The notes under the pieces: generated by a model
Seen by the model: only the letters and a program-made list of their open reading frames with translations
The model's database searches: none
What the model was told of the DNA's origin: nothing
Made by a program: the position numbers and the translations under genes
Source of the DNA: Diphasiastrum complanatum
Lineage: Eukaryota > Streptophyta > Lycopodiopsida > Lycopodiales > Lycopodiaceae
Reading direction: 5' to 3'
Assembly (NCBI GenBank): GCA_029204225.1
Contig: CM055111.1
Location: 42,596,815 to 42,660,814 of the forward strand
Length of the DNA stretch: 64,000 bases
In this document: in pieces, positions 11,751 through 22,895 of the stretch
How positions within the stretch are numbered: the first letter of the stretch is position 1
Layout of the letters: each line of letters opens with the position of its first letter

Positions 11751-11752
11751 AC

Positions 11753-11886
11753 TAAAGTCCTTTTATTGACTTTCTAATCAAATAACTATGTGATCATTGG
11801 GTTGGACTTACACACGCAGGGTGCCAAATCCCTCTCACTTATTGACTAGGGTTAAGGTTGCCTTGGGACGCGCAAACCCTCCAACA
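11753..11886 (-). repeat. Gypsy LTR 5' end, inverted fragment
   Basis: On the - strand it starts TGTTGGAGGGTTTGCG at 11886 and matches 6280-6420. The outer junction (CCAACA then AATGC, 11887-11891) is the same as at 27403/27404, so both derive from one ancestral insertion. Confidence 0.75.
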
Positions 11887-12170
11887 AATGCAATTCCAGC
11901 ATGATCAATTCAAACTACTATCAAAGGTTTTATATGTTCCTTGTCAATAAAATATAACTATGGCATCATCACTTAGGACACTTGAATTATGCATCTGTTT
12001 TGAACATGTCTAGATAATCCATGGTTCTTGATCTCGACTATCCTTCTGGTAAGGTCGAGCTCCATGTCTGCCATAGCTACATCTTTGGAAAGCAGACTAG
12101 GATTCCTTTTAGATCGAGTCATAGGCATGCAGCAATAGGTCTGTTAGATGTTTCGCAAAAAGTCGACACT
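11887..12170 (+). pseudogene. Copia pre-integrase remnant
   Basis: It contains the start QFQHDQFKLLS-like, then a deletion, then LGHLNYASVLNMSR and a damaged zinc module near 12090. It resembles 27404-27870, which is better preserved. It runs into LTR sequence at about 12170. Confidence 0.65.
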
Positions 12171-12945
12171 ATCGTGTTTTTGTGACACTATCACCTGTGG
12201 CAGTTTTAGTTCATTTATGCAGAGTGACAGTTTTAGTTCAATTATGCAGACAAACTGTTTATGGCCAATTTTCACCACTTCTCGGCAATACTGGATGAAT
12301 GCCAACGGACTCCAGCTAACTGGCAATCATGTTTGAAGACCTGATTACGTAGTATAAATCAGCTGTTCATACATCTCAATTATCATCTTATTGTGAATTG
12401 TGAAGGAGTTGAGTGTTATTACACGACGCTTCCTACGCTCTCATCAAGCAGATCGTTCACATTCAGAAAGTATTGTTGTTAGCTCTCTATCAAGCTTTCA
12501 AGCTCGAACTCTCTTGAGCATTCTAGCTGAGTCTTTTAGAGATTTATTTTACAGTTGCTATTGTGCTACTGCTTATCAGGAGAGCTGCTTATTATCGGAC
12601 TTATTCTTAGTTACTCAGAGATAGCTTAGAGTGCGTTGTTTCTATCCGCTATTGTCTTGCACTCATTAGCATCTGATTTTGTTTTTCTGAATCAATACTA
12701 TTTCTTATTGCGTTCAGTATATGTCAGAATGCATGCATCTCTGTATTGCTTTTGTAATTGGTAGAAATTGTCTGAGAATTCAATACTTTATTTTTGGCTA
12801 CGTAATCACTTAGTATCTAGCAAAAGCTAGTTGCTAAATATTGGACGTGATTTCCATCGCTATTGGTTTGTTCAATTTTTTATAGACGTAGTCATGCATT
12901 GGAAGTAGGAAGTTTCCGCATTCCACTATTTACCTATTTCTAACA
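12171..12945 (+). repeat. Copia family B LTR, 3' part
   Basis: It matches 17270-17520, the reverse complement of 15078-15800, and 27871-28705. It ends TTTCTAACA at 12945, followed by AAGAG. No primer-binding site follows, so this is the outer end of an element or a truncated solo LTR. Confidence 0.75.
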
Positions 12946-15077
12946 AAGAGTTCTACAACCCTAAGTTTCACTCTTCTTGCTCTCTCCGGCTCTCTCTCTT
13001 GCCTTTTGCTCTCTTGGTTGGCTTCTCTACTACTGCCATCCTTGCTTGGAGAGGAGAAAACTTGTGTAAGCTTTGCGGAAGGGTATTCGGGTGGAGTTTA
13101 TTGCAATCAACATGTAAGAAGGCTATGGTCCTTTTGCTTGAATGATCGTTTGCAAAGGAAAAGCATTATTAGTTTCTTACTTTCGAGATACATGCTTGGA
13201 AGCAAATATTTGCGGCTGATTGCTCAACAGTGATAATACACACTACTTCAGGTATGAGGCTTATCACCTTGCTGTTCTTATTTGACTCTGAGAACGATTT
13301 GCTACCAAGAGTGTAAAAATTACAGCAAATAAGGATCCTAAAACACTTGAAATGATGAGGGAAACAATAGATTATGATTTCATAAGATTAACACAAGTTA
13401 AACCATCAAAATCCATCAAAAATCTATGCTTGAACCTCACTAAATGGCCCAAATCCTTGAAGAAGGCTTCACACGTGTGAAAGTACGGCCTCCCACAGTC
13501 TGAGTACTGTACACCAGACCTACATTCAATCCTATAATCATTAGTAATCACAAGTACTCAAACAATTATGAACATAGAGAGCAATTGCACCATTATGAGA
13601 GAAAAAACATGAAATTGCTTGATAGATTTTGGTGAGATATCATCACCTATATATACATGATCCATCACGGTTTTGGGCAGGTATGAGTAGCCCTAAACCT
13701 ATCCCTAATGCTAATTTTGGTGGATCTTTCATCCCTACCAAGTTAGGGTTGGAATCTTGGAGATCCCTCAACAATGCAAAAATTACCAAAAATAGCTCCT
13801 ATTTTTTCTCCCTTGTATCTAAGCATAATTTGGACTCATTCCAAAGGTTCTAACACTTAGGTCTACTTGAGAACATCCTTATGAATGGAATCCTATGCTA
13901 TTTGGCACGTGTGACAAGCCACATCATGACCATCTAACTATTTACAAGTCATATGACCAAAACTAGTCAAGCTAGAATTGTGAATTTTTAACAAAGAGAT
14001 GGTGTAGCAGCTATTCACATAAACTTGAATGCATTTTGTAAGTTTGATGGGCCACTGGACAACGGACTCTATGTCGTTGACAGCTGTTTCAACTGATGCA
14101 GATTTGCTCACACAACTTGACAATACCACTTCACGTGGATAACTACTTTACATTCTGCAAATTTACATACGCTGTTAGCGTGATTACTTCATGTTGTGAG
14201 TATGAGTACTTCACACTAATTGCTCCATTTGAAGAGCAATGGATATTTTAGTTTCCGCTACAGTTCTAATTGAACCATCGCTACCCACATATTTGTAACA
14301 AAAGGAATACATTGATAACCACTGTGCTTCTCTATGAAGGGATTTCGTAGGAGGCCGCCCTCAATGAGTTTGCTCGTACTCTTCATTGGTGATCATGATT
14401 AAAGTGTATGTGTTAACATATATGAAAGAGGAGCACGTTTTCTGCTGGTGTATAAATACTTGCTTATATTTTCAAGCATGAATGGTTGTTTTTTATGATA
14501 ACTACAATGATTTGAAGAAAAGAGAAATGTATATATTGTACCATTTTCTACATTCAAGCAGAAGTTAGTTTTGAAGCTTATTGCTATATCATCTTTTTAC
14601 ACACATACCGTGGCTCTGACAATTCTAGTTTAGTTAAGTCTAAGTTAAGCACTGGTGCAAGATGACGTTGTCATATTATAAAGGCTGCATGCTACCATTA
14701 TTTCGTCACTCTCGGTGTTGGTTCAATAGCACAAAAACTGGGTTTTGCTTAAAATTTTGGAAGATGGGTAGCTCACAAGAGATCACCTCACCTCGCATTC
14801 AAGTATGAAGTTCAATGATTATGTTTGAAAAGGTAGTATTGCTCCATACTACCATGCAGTTCTTTACGACGTTTGGAACGACACTTTTTACGTGAAAAGT
14901 TTTTTGTCAACCGGAAAAGTAATTACGTTCCATACTGTAAATCTTTATAATTACGTTTCTCATCCTTGAAAAGGTTGTTTTGGTTAAATAGTGAAAGTGA
15001 TGCCTATATAAGATGGATGTTTTCAGAGGTGGATTTTGATGGGCTATGGATTTGCCCAAGCCTGCAAGTGCCCGGAT
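12946..15077. other. Spacer between inverted LTR B copies, origin unknown
   Basis: Without the solo LTR it is about 1.4 kb and matches 28706-30103. It begins with a CT-rich run like a plant 5' untranslated region (12970-13010) and has a good splice-donor context (TTCAG/GTATGAG) at about 13249. No recognisable protein is encoded and no retroelement domain is visible. It could be host DNA caught between two elements. Confidence 0.5.
13312..13993. mobile_element. Solo LTR (682 bases) with 5-base target duplication
   Basis: It begins TGTAAAAATTACAG and ends AATTTTTAACA, with AAGAG on both sides (13307-13311 and 13994-13998). The other copy of the block has one AAGAG here and no insert (near 29070). 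No internal domain or PBS is present. A TATA-like TATATATAGG on the - strand (near 13650) suggests that the LTR points to the - strand. The family is not identified. Confidence 0.85.
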
Positions 15078-16003
15078 TGTCGGAAATAAGTAGATAATAG
15101 AATGCAAAAACTTCCTACTTCCAATGCATGACTATGCCTATCAAAAATTGAACAAAGCAGTAGTGATGGAAATCACGTTCAGTTTTTAGCAACTAACTTC
15201 TACTAGATACTAAGTGACTACGTAGCCAAACATAAAGTATTGAATTCTCAAACAATTTCTATCAGTTACAAAAGCAATACAGAGATGCATGCATTACAAC
15301 ATATACTAGACGCAATAAGAAATAGTATTGATTCAGAAAAACAAAATCGGATGCTAATGAGTGCAAGACGATAGCGAATAGAAACCGCGCACTCTAAGTT
15401 GTCTCCGAGTAACTGAGAATAAGTATGATAATAAGTAGCTCTGCTGATAAGCAGTAGCGCAATAGCATCTCTAAATAAATCTCTAAAAGACTGAGCTAGA
15501 ATGCACAAGAGAGTTCAAGCTTGAAAGCTTGATAGAGAGCTAACTACAATACTTTCTGATTGTGAATGATCTGCTTGATGAGAGCGCAGGAAGCATCATG
15601 TAATAACACTCAACTCCTTCACAATTCACAATAGCATTTTTAGATGATAATTGAGATGTATAAATAGCTGATTTATACTAAGTAATTAGGTCGTCAAATG
15701 CGATTGCCAGTTGGCTGGAGTCCGCGATTGCTAATAAGCGGTGAAAATTGGCCATGAACAGTTTGTCTGCATAAATGAACTAAAATTGTTGAACTTGTAA
15801 TTTTTTACTGGCAACATTGTCAAGGTTGTAGAGAGAGAAAATGCGACATTGTTGTCAAACTCCATGTATTTCTGCAGACTGTGTATAAACACTTGTAATT
15901 CTGCAGACTATATAAAAACACAGGAAAATCCGCAGAACTGGATAAACAATGGATGAGGATTAAAACCGATTAGTCGATTAGTAAGAAGGAGAATAATCCA
16001 ACA
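15078..16003 (-). repeat. Copia family B 3' LTR (926 bases)
   Basis: Read on the - strand it starts TGTTGGATTATTCTCC at 16003 and ends TTTCCGACA at 15078. The polypurine tract AAGGGGGAG (16012-16004) and an RNase H remnant lie before it, so it is a 3' LTR. Confidence 0.8.
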
Positions 16004-16800
16004 CTCCCCCTTAATCTGAATCCTTGAATGCCTTGACCTTCAAACTTAGTTCAACACAAAATCTTATGTGTGCTTCCAAACTTAATGCTTTGGTAAAAAT
16101 ATTTGTTGTCATATCTTGCGTTCGACAGTACTGCTATATGACCTCTTCATTGAGAACTTTTCTTCTGACAAAATGATACTTCAGTTCAATGTGCTTACTC
16201 CTAGAATAAAATCTAGGGTTGGCTGATAAGGCAATGGCACTTTGATTATCACAAAATAATAATGTCAGAGCAGATTGATTCAGACCGATATTTGAAAGTA
16301 AGTTTCTCAACCAAATTGGTTTCTTCGTAGCTTGAGAGGCTGCGATATACTCTGATTCAGTGGAAGATAGAGCTATCGAAGATTGCTTGTGACTGGTTCA
16401 GGAAATTGGACCACTGTTGAGGTAAAATGTAAATCTGGAAGTAGATTTATGAGTGTCTACATCTCCTGTCCAACTTGCATATGTGTAACCACTGAGTAAA
16501 TTGAGTTTGTCATTGTCGACAGCTCCATAACAAATGCAAAAGTCCATAGTAGCTCAAAGATTTCTCATGACTCTGATAAGAGACTTCCAATGTGTTACAC
16601 TAGGGTTAGTCATAAACAGACTGAGAGAGCTGACTCCAAAAGCTATGTCTGGCCTGGTATAGATCATGACATACATTAGAGATCCTATAATAGAATGGTA
16701 AGGATACTCGCGCATCTGTTGCTTCTCATGAATTGTTTGAGGACACTGGTCCTTTGACAATTTGAGACTGGGTTCCATTGGTGAGAGAGCTAACTTGCAA
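16004..16800 (-). pseudogene. Copia B RNase H / RT end remnant
   Basis: The open part (16778-16554) carries SIIGSLMYVMIYTRPDIAFG and the Pro/Ser-rich MEPSLKLSKD, the typical end of copia RT and start of RNase H. From 16550 to 16016 the RNase H is readable only in pieces with many stops. It ends next to the polypurine tract and LTR B. By similarity it is closest to the copy at 17739-19288. Confidence 0.75.
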
Positions 16801-16822
16801 TTTTTTCTATAAAAGAGAAGAG

Positions 16823-17520
16823 TGTTGGATTATTCTCCTTCTTACTAATCGACTAATCGGTTTTATTCCTCATCCCTTGTTTATCCAGTTCTGCAGATTT
16901 TCCCGTCCTTCTATAAAGTCTGCAGAATAGCAAGTGTTTTACACAGTCTACAGAAATACACAGAGTTTGACAACATTGTCGTATTTTCTCTCTCTACAAT
17001 TTAGACAACGTCGTCTATCAAGAATTACGAGTAAAATTACAGTGTCACATTTTTCGCATTTTTTCGAAACTGTCGTCTGTCAGAATTACGTGTAAAAATG
17101 CAATGCCATTTTTTTTTCACATTTTCTGCCTATCTGGAATTGCGAGTAAAACTACAGAGTCGCATTTTTCAAAGTGTCTCAAATGTTAAGGTAGTGACTC
17201 TAGAGAACTACCCCAATATTAAAGAAATGAGATTTTAAGACAGTCATCTTTTTCACAAAAATTCGACCTGTCGTCTTTTTGCGATGTCGCCTGTGCCAAT
17301 TTTTTTTCATTTTTGCAGAGTAAGGTTTTAGTTCATTTATGTAGACAGACTATTTACGGCCAATTTTCACCGCTTATCAACAATCAATTTTTGAGAAGGA
17401 ACTGGATGAATGCCAGCGAACTCCAACCAACTAGCAATTGCGTTTGAAGACCTAATTATTTAGTATAAATCAGCTGTTCATACATCTTAATTATCATCTG
17501 AAAATGTTATTGTGAATTGG
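16823..17520 (+). repeat. Copia family B LTR, 5' part
   Basis: It begins TGTTGGATTATTCTCCTTC after a purine-rich AAAAGAGAAGAG and matches 16003-15630 reversed. It breaks off at about 17520; the final third of the LTR is missing. The next 220 bases (17521-17738) hold nothing I recognise. Confidence 0.75.
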
Positions 17521-17738
17521 GGCCTTGGCATTTTGCCAGTTTATTTTTTGCGAGTTTCTTTCTTGCCATCATTCGACAAAAAGATAGCAGATGGTGTGCC
17601 ACCCATTTTATGCTACTACTTCAATGTTTATTATTAAAAATATGGTTTGGTACATACTTAAAGATCCCACTAAGTAAAAAAAATTCAAATTAATTTTTTT
17701 TTTTGAAACCAACCCAGATAGCACTTAGCCAACCAGAC

Positions 17739-19288
17739 TCTGATCTCTAGAGAGAAGCTATGGACATAGAATATTCCTCTCTGATCAAGAATCAGACATG
17801 GTCATTAGTCGAAGTTCCTATTGGCTGCAATATTATTGATTGCAAATGGATCTTTAAAATCAAATATAACGCCAATGGAGCGATTGATCGAAGGAAGGCT
17901 AGATTGATAGCACGAGGATTCAGCCAGATCCTGAATGTCGACTACAATGAGACTTTTAGTCCAGTCATCAAACATTCGTCGATCTGAATGCTCATGTCTT
18001 ATACTGCAGCTGCCGACCTCGAAGTACATCAACTTGATGTACAAACAGCCTATCTAAATGGAGTTATACAAGAAGATATCTACATGATCCAGCTCAAAAG
18101 ATACGTTTTGGAAGGCATGAAAAATCGTGTCTCTAAACTCCACAAAGCATTGTACGGCTTGAAACAGTCCACCAGAGCTTGGTTTCAGAGGATCAACACA
18201 TTCTTCATTGAACAAGAATTTAAACCAAGCACTGTTGATTGCAACGTTTATTCGAAGTCAGTGCAGCAATCCTTCATTATCATCACCTTGTACGTGGATA
18301 ATACATTGCTTTTCAGCAATGATACCAATGTGGTTAAGGATTCAAAACAAATGTTGTTCTTAAAATTTGACATGACTGATCTGGGTGAAGCTCACTTCTG
18401 TTTGAGAATTCAAATCCACAGAGACAGAGCAAATTGGCTGATTTACATCACTCAACAAAGGTATCTTCATAATGTTTTTAACAGATACAATTTGATGAAT
18501 TGTAAATCAGCTCACTCACCAATGGATCCAAGCCTGCATTTGTCAAAGGACTAATGTCCCTAGACCAAGCAAAAAGAGGAGCAAATGAGAGAGTATCTGT
18601 ATCGATCGATACTAGGATCTCTCATGTACGCAATGGTCTGCACAAGACCAGATATCTCTTTTGTTGTCAGCTCACTCAGCCAATACATGGCTAATCCTGG
18701 AATTACCCATTGAAAGGCTCTTATTCGAGTCATGAGATATATTCGAGCTACCATAGACCAGTGCATCTGCTATGGAGATGTCATCAACAACAATCTTCAT
18801 CAGCTCAGTGGTTATTCTGATACAAGCTGGGGAGGAGATGCAAACCATCGTAAGTCCACATCTGGGTTTACATTCTTCTTCAATGGCGGTCCTATTTCAT
18901 GGAACAGTCGTAAGCAAACCTCTTTCACACTTTCTTCTACTGAAGCAGAATATATTGCTGCTTCTCAATCTATTAAGGAATTGTTTTGGTTGAGAAATTT
19001 GCTGTCAGACATCAATCTGTATCAACACAACCCTACAATTTTATTTTGTGATAAGTATAGTGCAATTGCCTTATCGGCCGACCCTAGATTTCATTCTAGG
19101 AGTAAGCTTATTGAGATAAGATATCACTACATCAGGGGCAAGGTTCTCGACAGAGAGGTGACCTTAACGTACTGCAGAACACAGGACATGGTTGCAGACA
19201 TTTTCACGAAAGCACCCAGTGTTAATGCATGCAACAGATTTTATGCATTGCTCAGTCTGAAGATCAAGGCATTCACGGATTCAGATTA
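17739..19288 (+). pseudogene. Copia A reverse transcriptase and RNase H
   Basis: RT begins with W/REAMDIEYSSLIKNQTWSL and KWIFKIKYNANGAIDRRKAR, continues through HQLDVQTAYLNG and HKALYGLKQSTRAWF, and its active site reads YVDN (18291-18302) instead of YVDD. RNase H shows YSDTSWGGDANHRKSTSGF, SSTEAEYIAAS and an IEIRYHYIRGKV end. Stops lie at 17985, 18552 and near 18712. The end is followed by the polypurine tract AAAAGAGAG and an LTR, so this is the 3' half of an element; no integrase is attached. The second catalytic Asp is lost, so it would be inactive even without the stops. Confidence 0.85.
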
Positions 19289-19296
19289 AAAGAGAG

Positions 19297-20358
19297 TGTT
19301 GATTTACTCCTTCTACTCTCATAAATCCCAATTTTAATCTGCCCCCATTCATGTTGCATATTTACTAACGTTGTCACGCAGTCTGCAATTTTACATGCAA
19401 ATTCGCACAGACGAAGAAAAGGCGAATAAATCGTGACATTGTGCTCTTACACAGGTTATGGTGACAGGCGAGAAGGGGACACTACCTTACTGAATGCCAA
19501 AAGTGCCCTAAAAGCTAAGGCACCCTGTAAATCTTATTCTAAGGCATTCGTAAGAGTGACACACTTTTGCATCATCACCAACTTTCACTTCAGTACTAAC
19601 TAACGTCACACACTTTCCACGCTCACCCTATGCAGTTGCGGTAATAGATTGGACAATGATTGCAGCCACCCACGATCTCTTACAGACAGCACATCCACTC
19701 TATACTTTCACATCTGCACACCTATAATATTATGTATATATTTAATACCATCTGTGTATTCACAGACGGGAGATGAACAATGTATGAAGAGATAAGGAGA
19801 GACTAGGAGAAGAGGTTTGATTCCTCATTACATATAAAAATAAGCTTTGTAGGGCACACGATTCTGTTCGCTACTATCTTGTGCTCTACCACATTATTGA
19901 CTTGTATACTTGATATACTTAATATGATACAGTTCATTTGTTCTGCATTCAGAAATATGTTAATATTGCTACATTTATTCTTCATTTTGTCTGATCTTTC
20001 TAGTTGCTATTTCTAGTAATAGACGATTAACTTTTAGTCTTGTCTTCCACAAATCATTCATGACTAATTATCAGTCGAGCACAGTCTAGCTCTTCGCGAA
20101 TCATTTGCGACAAATAATTTGTCTTGCAATTCATGATAAATTATTCATCTAGCGCTTCACCCATCAAACATTTGGCTATGTAATCTAGAATGACTGTGAT
20201 TTCTATCACTAAAGTTCTGTTCATTCTGATAGGCGTAGTCATGCCTAGGGAGAGAGTCCAATAATTCATTCCGCTGCGCACGAACATTTTTTGTTCGAGT
20301 TCGTTTCTCGTTCATTTCTCGTGTTTGTCATTTATTCTTCCCCCCCTCCCTCCCAACA
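19297..20358 (+). repeat. Copia family A LTR (about 1.06 kb)
   Basis: It begins TGTTGATTTACTCC after the polypurine tract of the upstream RT-RNase H, and is followed by a PBS and a gag start. One LTR therefore serves both as the 3' end of one copy and the 5' end of the next. The end is placed at CCCAACA (20358) but TATCA at 20371 is also possible. The first half matches 7030-7530. Confidence 0.7.
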
Positions 20359-20387
20359 GATTCATCTATCAGGGCCTAATACTATTT

Positions 20388-20399
20388 TGATATCAGAGC
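20388..20399 (+). other. Primer-binding site, initiator tRNA-Met type
   Basis: TGATATCAGAGC differs from the usual copia PBS TGGTATCAGAGC at one position. It lies 29 bases after the proposed LTR end, further than usual, which leaves the LTR end open. Confidence 0.6.
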
Positions 20400-20550
20400 G
20401 AAAGCTCTAAAACTTGATATCTTTTGTGATATCAAATTGATATCAAACTCTTCAATTTCTTTCAACCTTTCAGTATCAGAGAATTGATTTTCTATTGTTG
20501 GCATCACTACATCTTAGCGTCATCAATACAATCCACAGACTAAGTTTCAG

Positions 20551-21571
20551 ATGGATTCTCAAAGTAAAACTGGTCTTATCGCAGAAAGCTGAATGGATCC
20601 AATTATCATTTGTGAAAATTTAAGATGAAAACTTTGCTGATCGCCAACAAGTTATGGGATGTTGTTATAGGTACAGAAGTAGAACCTGAAAACAACACAG
20701 AAGATTCCAAGTGAAAAATTGAAGGATGGTAAAGCTTTCACGCTTATTATCCTCAATATATCAGATACACAAATTGGACACATAGTTGAAGCTAATACCT
20801 CATAAGAAGTTTGGGACATCCTGAACACACTATATGACATGAAGGACATAACAACTAAGTTACATCTACGAAGGAAATTCTTCACATTTAAGATGTCTAA
20901 TGGTGATTCTCTTTAGAGTCACATTAACCAGTTTAAGAATTTATTGCAACAAATGGCCGTTGTCGTATCAGTCATAGACGATCAAGACACAATTATGACA
21001 TTGCTTTCAAACTTGCCCTCTACATATGAGAACTGGGTGATGTTCATATCGACACACTCAGATTTAAGTATTACTAGAGTTATTACTATGTTGCTGCAAG
21101 GAGACAATAGAAGAAGTCAAGACATTTTGTCTACTTCCTCCTCTCTAGCTCTATATGTCAACAAACGCTCTAAGCGACAGAAGCAGAAAAGCTCCAAGAA
21201 GACTGCAACAAATCAAAAGCCTACTCAAAGTCAAGGACAATCATCAAATCCATAGTCGAAGAAGATGTTTTGCAGGTATTGCAAGCACAATAACCATGAG
21301 ATCAAGGATTGTCGAATTCTCCAAGCGAACAATGCAGCCAAGCAAACACAGTTTCATCATCTCCCCAGGTCAAAGTGGACGAAAGCGCATTTATGGTCAA
21401 AGACCAAAGCGCATTTTTGGATGATTCATGGTTTCTTGATTCTTTAGCAACTCAACACATGACCAATCAACATGAGATTTTCAACTCCTACACGCCTTAC
21501 AGCACGAAGAAATTTGTTCATCTTGGTGACAATAGTACTCACACTATTGAAGGTGATAGCAATGTAAGAAT
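20551..21571 (+). pseudogene. Copia A gag and protease, split by Gy-2
   Basis: The ATG at 20551 opens gag; frame breaks follow at about 20590, 20715 and 20900. The UBN2-like part is clear at 20944-21255 (LLSNLPSTYENWVMFISTH, ITRVITMLLQGDNRR). The zinc knuckle CRYCKHNNHEIKDC (C-x2-C-x4-H-x4-C) is at 21271-21312. The protease motif reads WFLDSLATQHMT near 21430: the Asp is kept, the Gly/Ala is not. The frame runs into the gypsy LTR at 21573 and continues at 27408: the last codons V-R-M here join Q-F-Q-H there without loss. Confidence 0.85.
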
Positions 21572-21572
21572 G

Positions 21573-21790
21573 TTGTAGTGGGTTTCTTTTCTTGCCTAAC
21601 CTCAAATCAAGATCTAATCAATCTAGCATCAAAGAGACGAAGTTAGTTGTCACGCGTAAATTCGTTCCCATGAGAGCAATAGTATAGTTTAGATCTCAGC
21701 ATGAATGAAGATCCACATCTAACTCTAACATCCGTTAACCCTAAACATTAACACTACATCCATTAACACTAGATCCACAACAAAGATCCA
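21573..21790 (-). repeat. Gy-2 3' LTR, truncated
   Basis: It starts on the + strand with TGTAGTGGG, the reverse of the LTR end, and matches 26854-27060. At about 21790 it jumps into the extra frame, so the polypurine tract and most of the LTR are deleted. Confidence 0.75.
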
Positions 21791-22895
21791 CTTTGAGGTC
21801 GTCCAGGATGTGAAGCGAGATTTTCAGGAGCCTCCCATCATTGTTGCACGAAAATATAGACGAGCAACTGACAACTGCTCTTTGATATTCTCTGAGGCCA
21901 TTGGCTTATTTGGATCGAATGCCAGAGGAGGAAGGCAATCATCCCATCTGGTTGCCACTGATGCCAACAAAGTTAGATCTTTTAAAAACATTGCCGATTG
22001 TCGCACTGTCAGATCAAGAGAGTGGATATACTCCCATTGGTATGCTTGTAATGCCCGGTGGAAATCCACTGATATAGTCCAACTGTATGGCTAATGGATG
22101 ATTGGCCAATTGGGCGTATGGATTGTGATTTTGTCCATAGCCAATCCCAAATCCTTCTATTTGTTCCTTCTCGGCATCGACACATAATAGAGATCTACCC
22201 GCAATTGGCGAGGGCTGGCCACATAGCTCCTGATAGATTCCGGAGTTTTCTCAAAAATGGTAACTCTCCATGCCGGCTGCTCTCCCAATGCAGGTATTTT
22301 ATCCAACTCTTTGTCGGCCTCTATTTTGGAGGTTTTGAACTTAAGGACTCATCCACCACACGAGGACTCATGAGGATGTTGCGCTAGAAAACTCTGAATT
22401 TGGTTCTCGACGCTGATGAGCCTTCTGAATAACGGTGTGGTCCCTGATGAGGATGGATCCACTGGCACTGTCTATAAAACTAACGGTTGTTCTTCTACGT
22501 CTGGAGCTCCCCCCTGGTCCATGACCGAATCCAGTCCTGTATCCATTACAGTTTGGTGCGAAGGGGACAATTGCGGCATGACCGGTACTGAGATTTGTGG
22601 TCTGGCTTCCAACACCTGAGCGGCTGGTTTTTCATAGGCGCTGATGGATTCTTTAGCCTTTGCCAAGTAGTTGAAGCTGCCCCTTTGAACTTGTCGAAGT
22701 GGCCTTGGAATCCCTGCACGGCCACTTTGTACATTTCCACTTTCTTACACAATCTCCGTCGGAGTGACCGGATGATCTCGTATTTGCGTTTGAAGATACG
22801 CATCACGCCCAAGAGTGGTTGCATCCAATTCACCTTGGAGACGTGTGTGATCCTGCTCCGCCATCTACAATTGACGTTGTAGCTCTGATCCACGA
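21791..22895 (-). pseudogene. Gy-2 extra frame, C-terminal half
   Basis: The - strand piece 22069-21824 reads DFHRALQAYQWEYIHSLDLT to KEQLSVARLYFRA and aligns with 5820-6050 of Gy-1. The coiled-coil and linker part is at 22890-22470 in shifting frames (VAVQGFQGHFDKFKGAAS). It confirms that the extra frame belongs to the family and is not peculiar to Gy-1. Several frameshifts and stops are present. The N-terminal region is absent because of the deletion at about 22896. Confidence 0.75.

Larger units (their letters stand above)
11887..15660. repeat. Duplicated block, copy 1
   Basis: It matches 27404-30675 in order and orientation: copia pre-integrase remnant, + strand LTR B, spacer, - strand LTR B. 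Both copies start at the same gypsy/copia junction. Copy 1 additionally holds a solo LTR (13312-13993). Stepwise small differences show that the copies have diverged. Confidence 0.8.

Noticed and set aside
12400-12624. Open stretch in LTR B as a protein gene (also 28152-28436)
   Set aside because: It lies inside LTR sequence that is repeated in several places and orientations; the open frame is incidental.
13006-13233. Open stretch of 75 codons in the block spacer as a small gene
   Set aside because: It needs a non-ATG start, has no known motif, and the equivalent frame in the other copy is not clearly conserved as protein.
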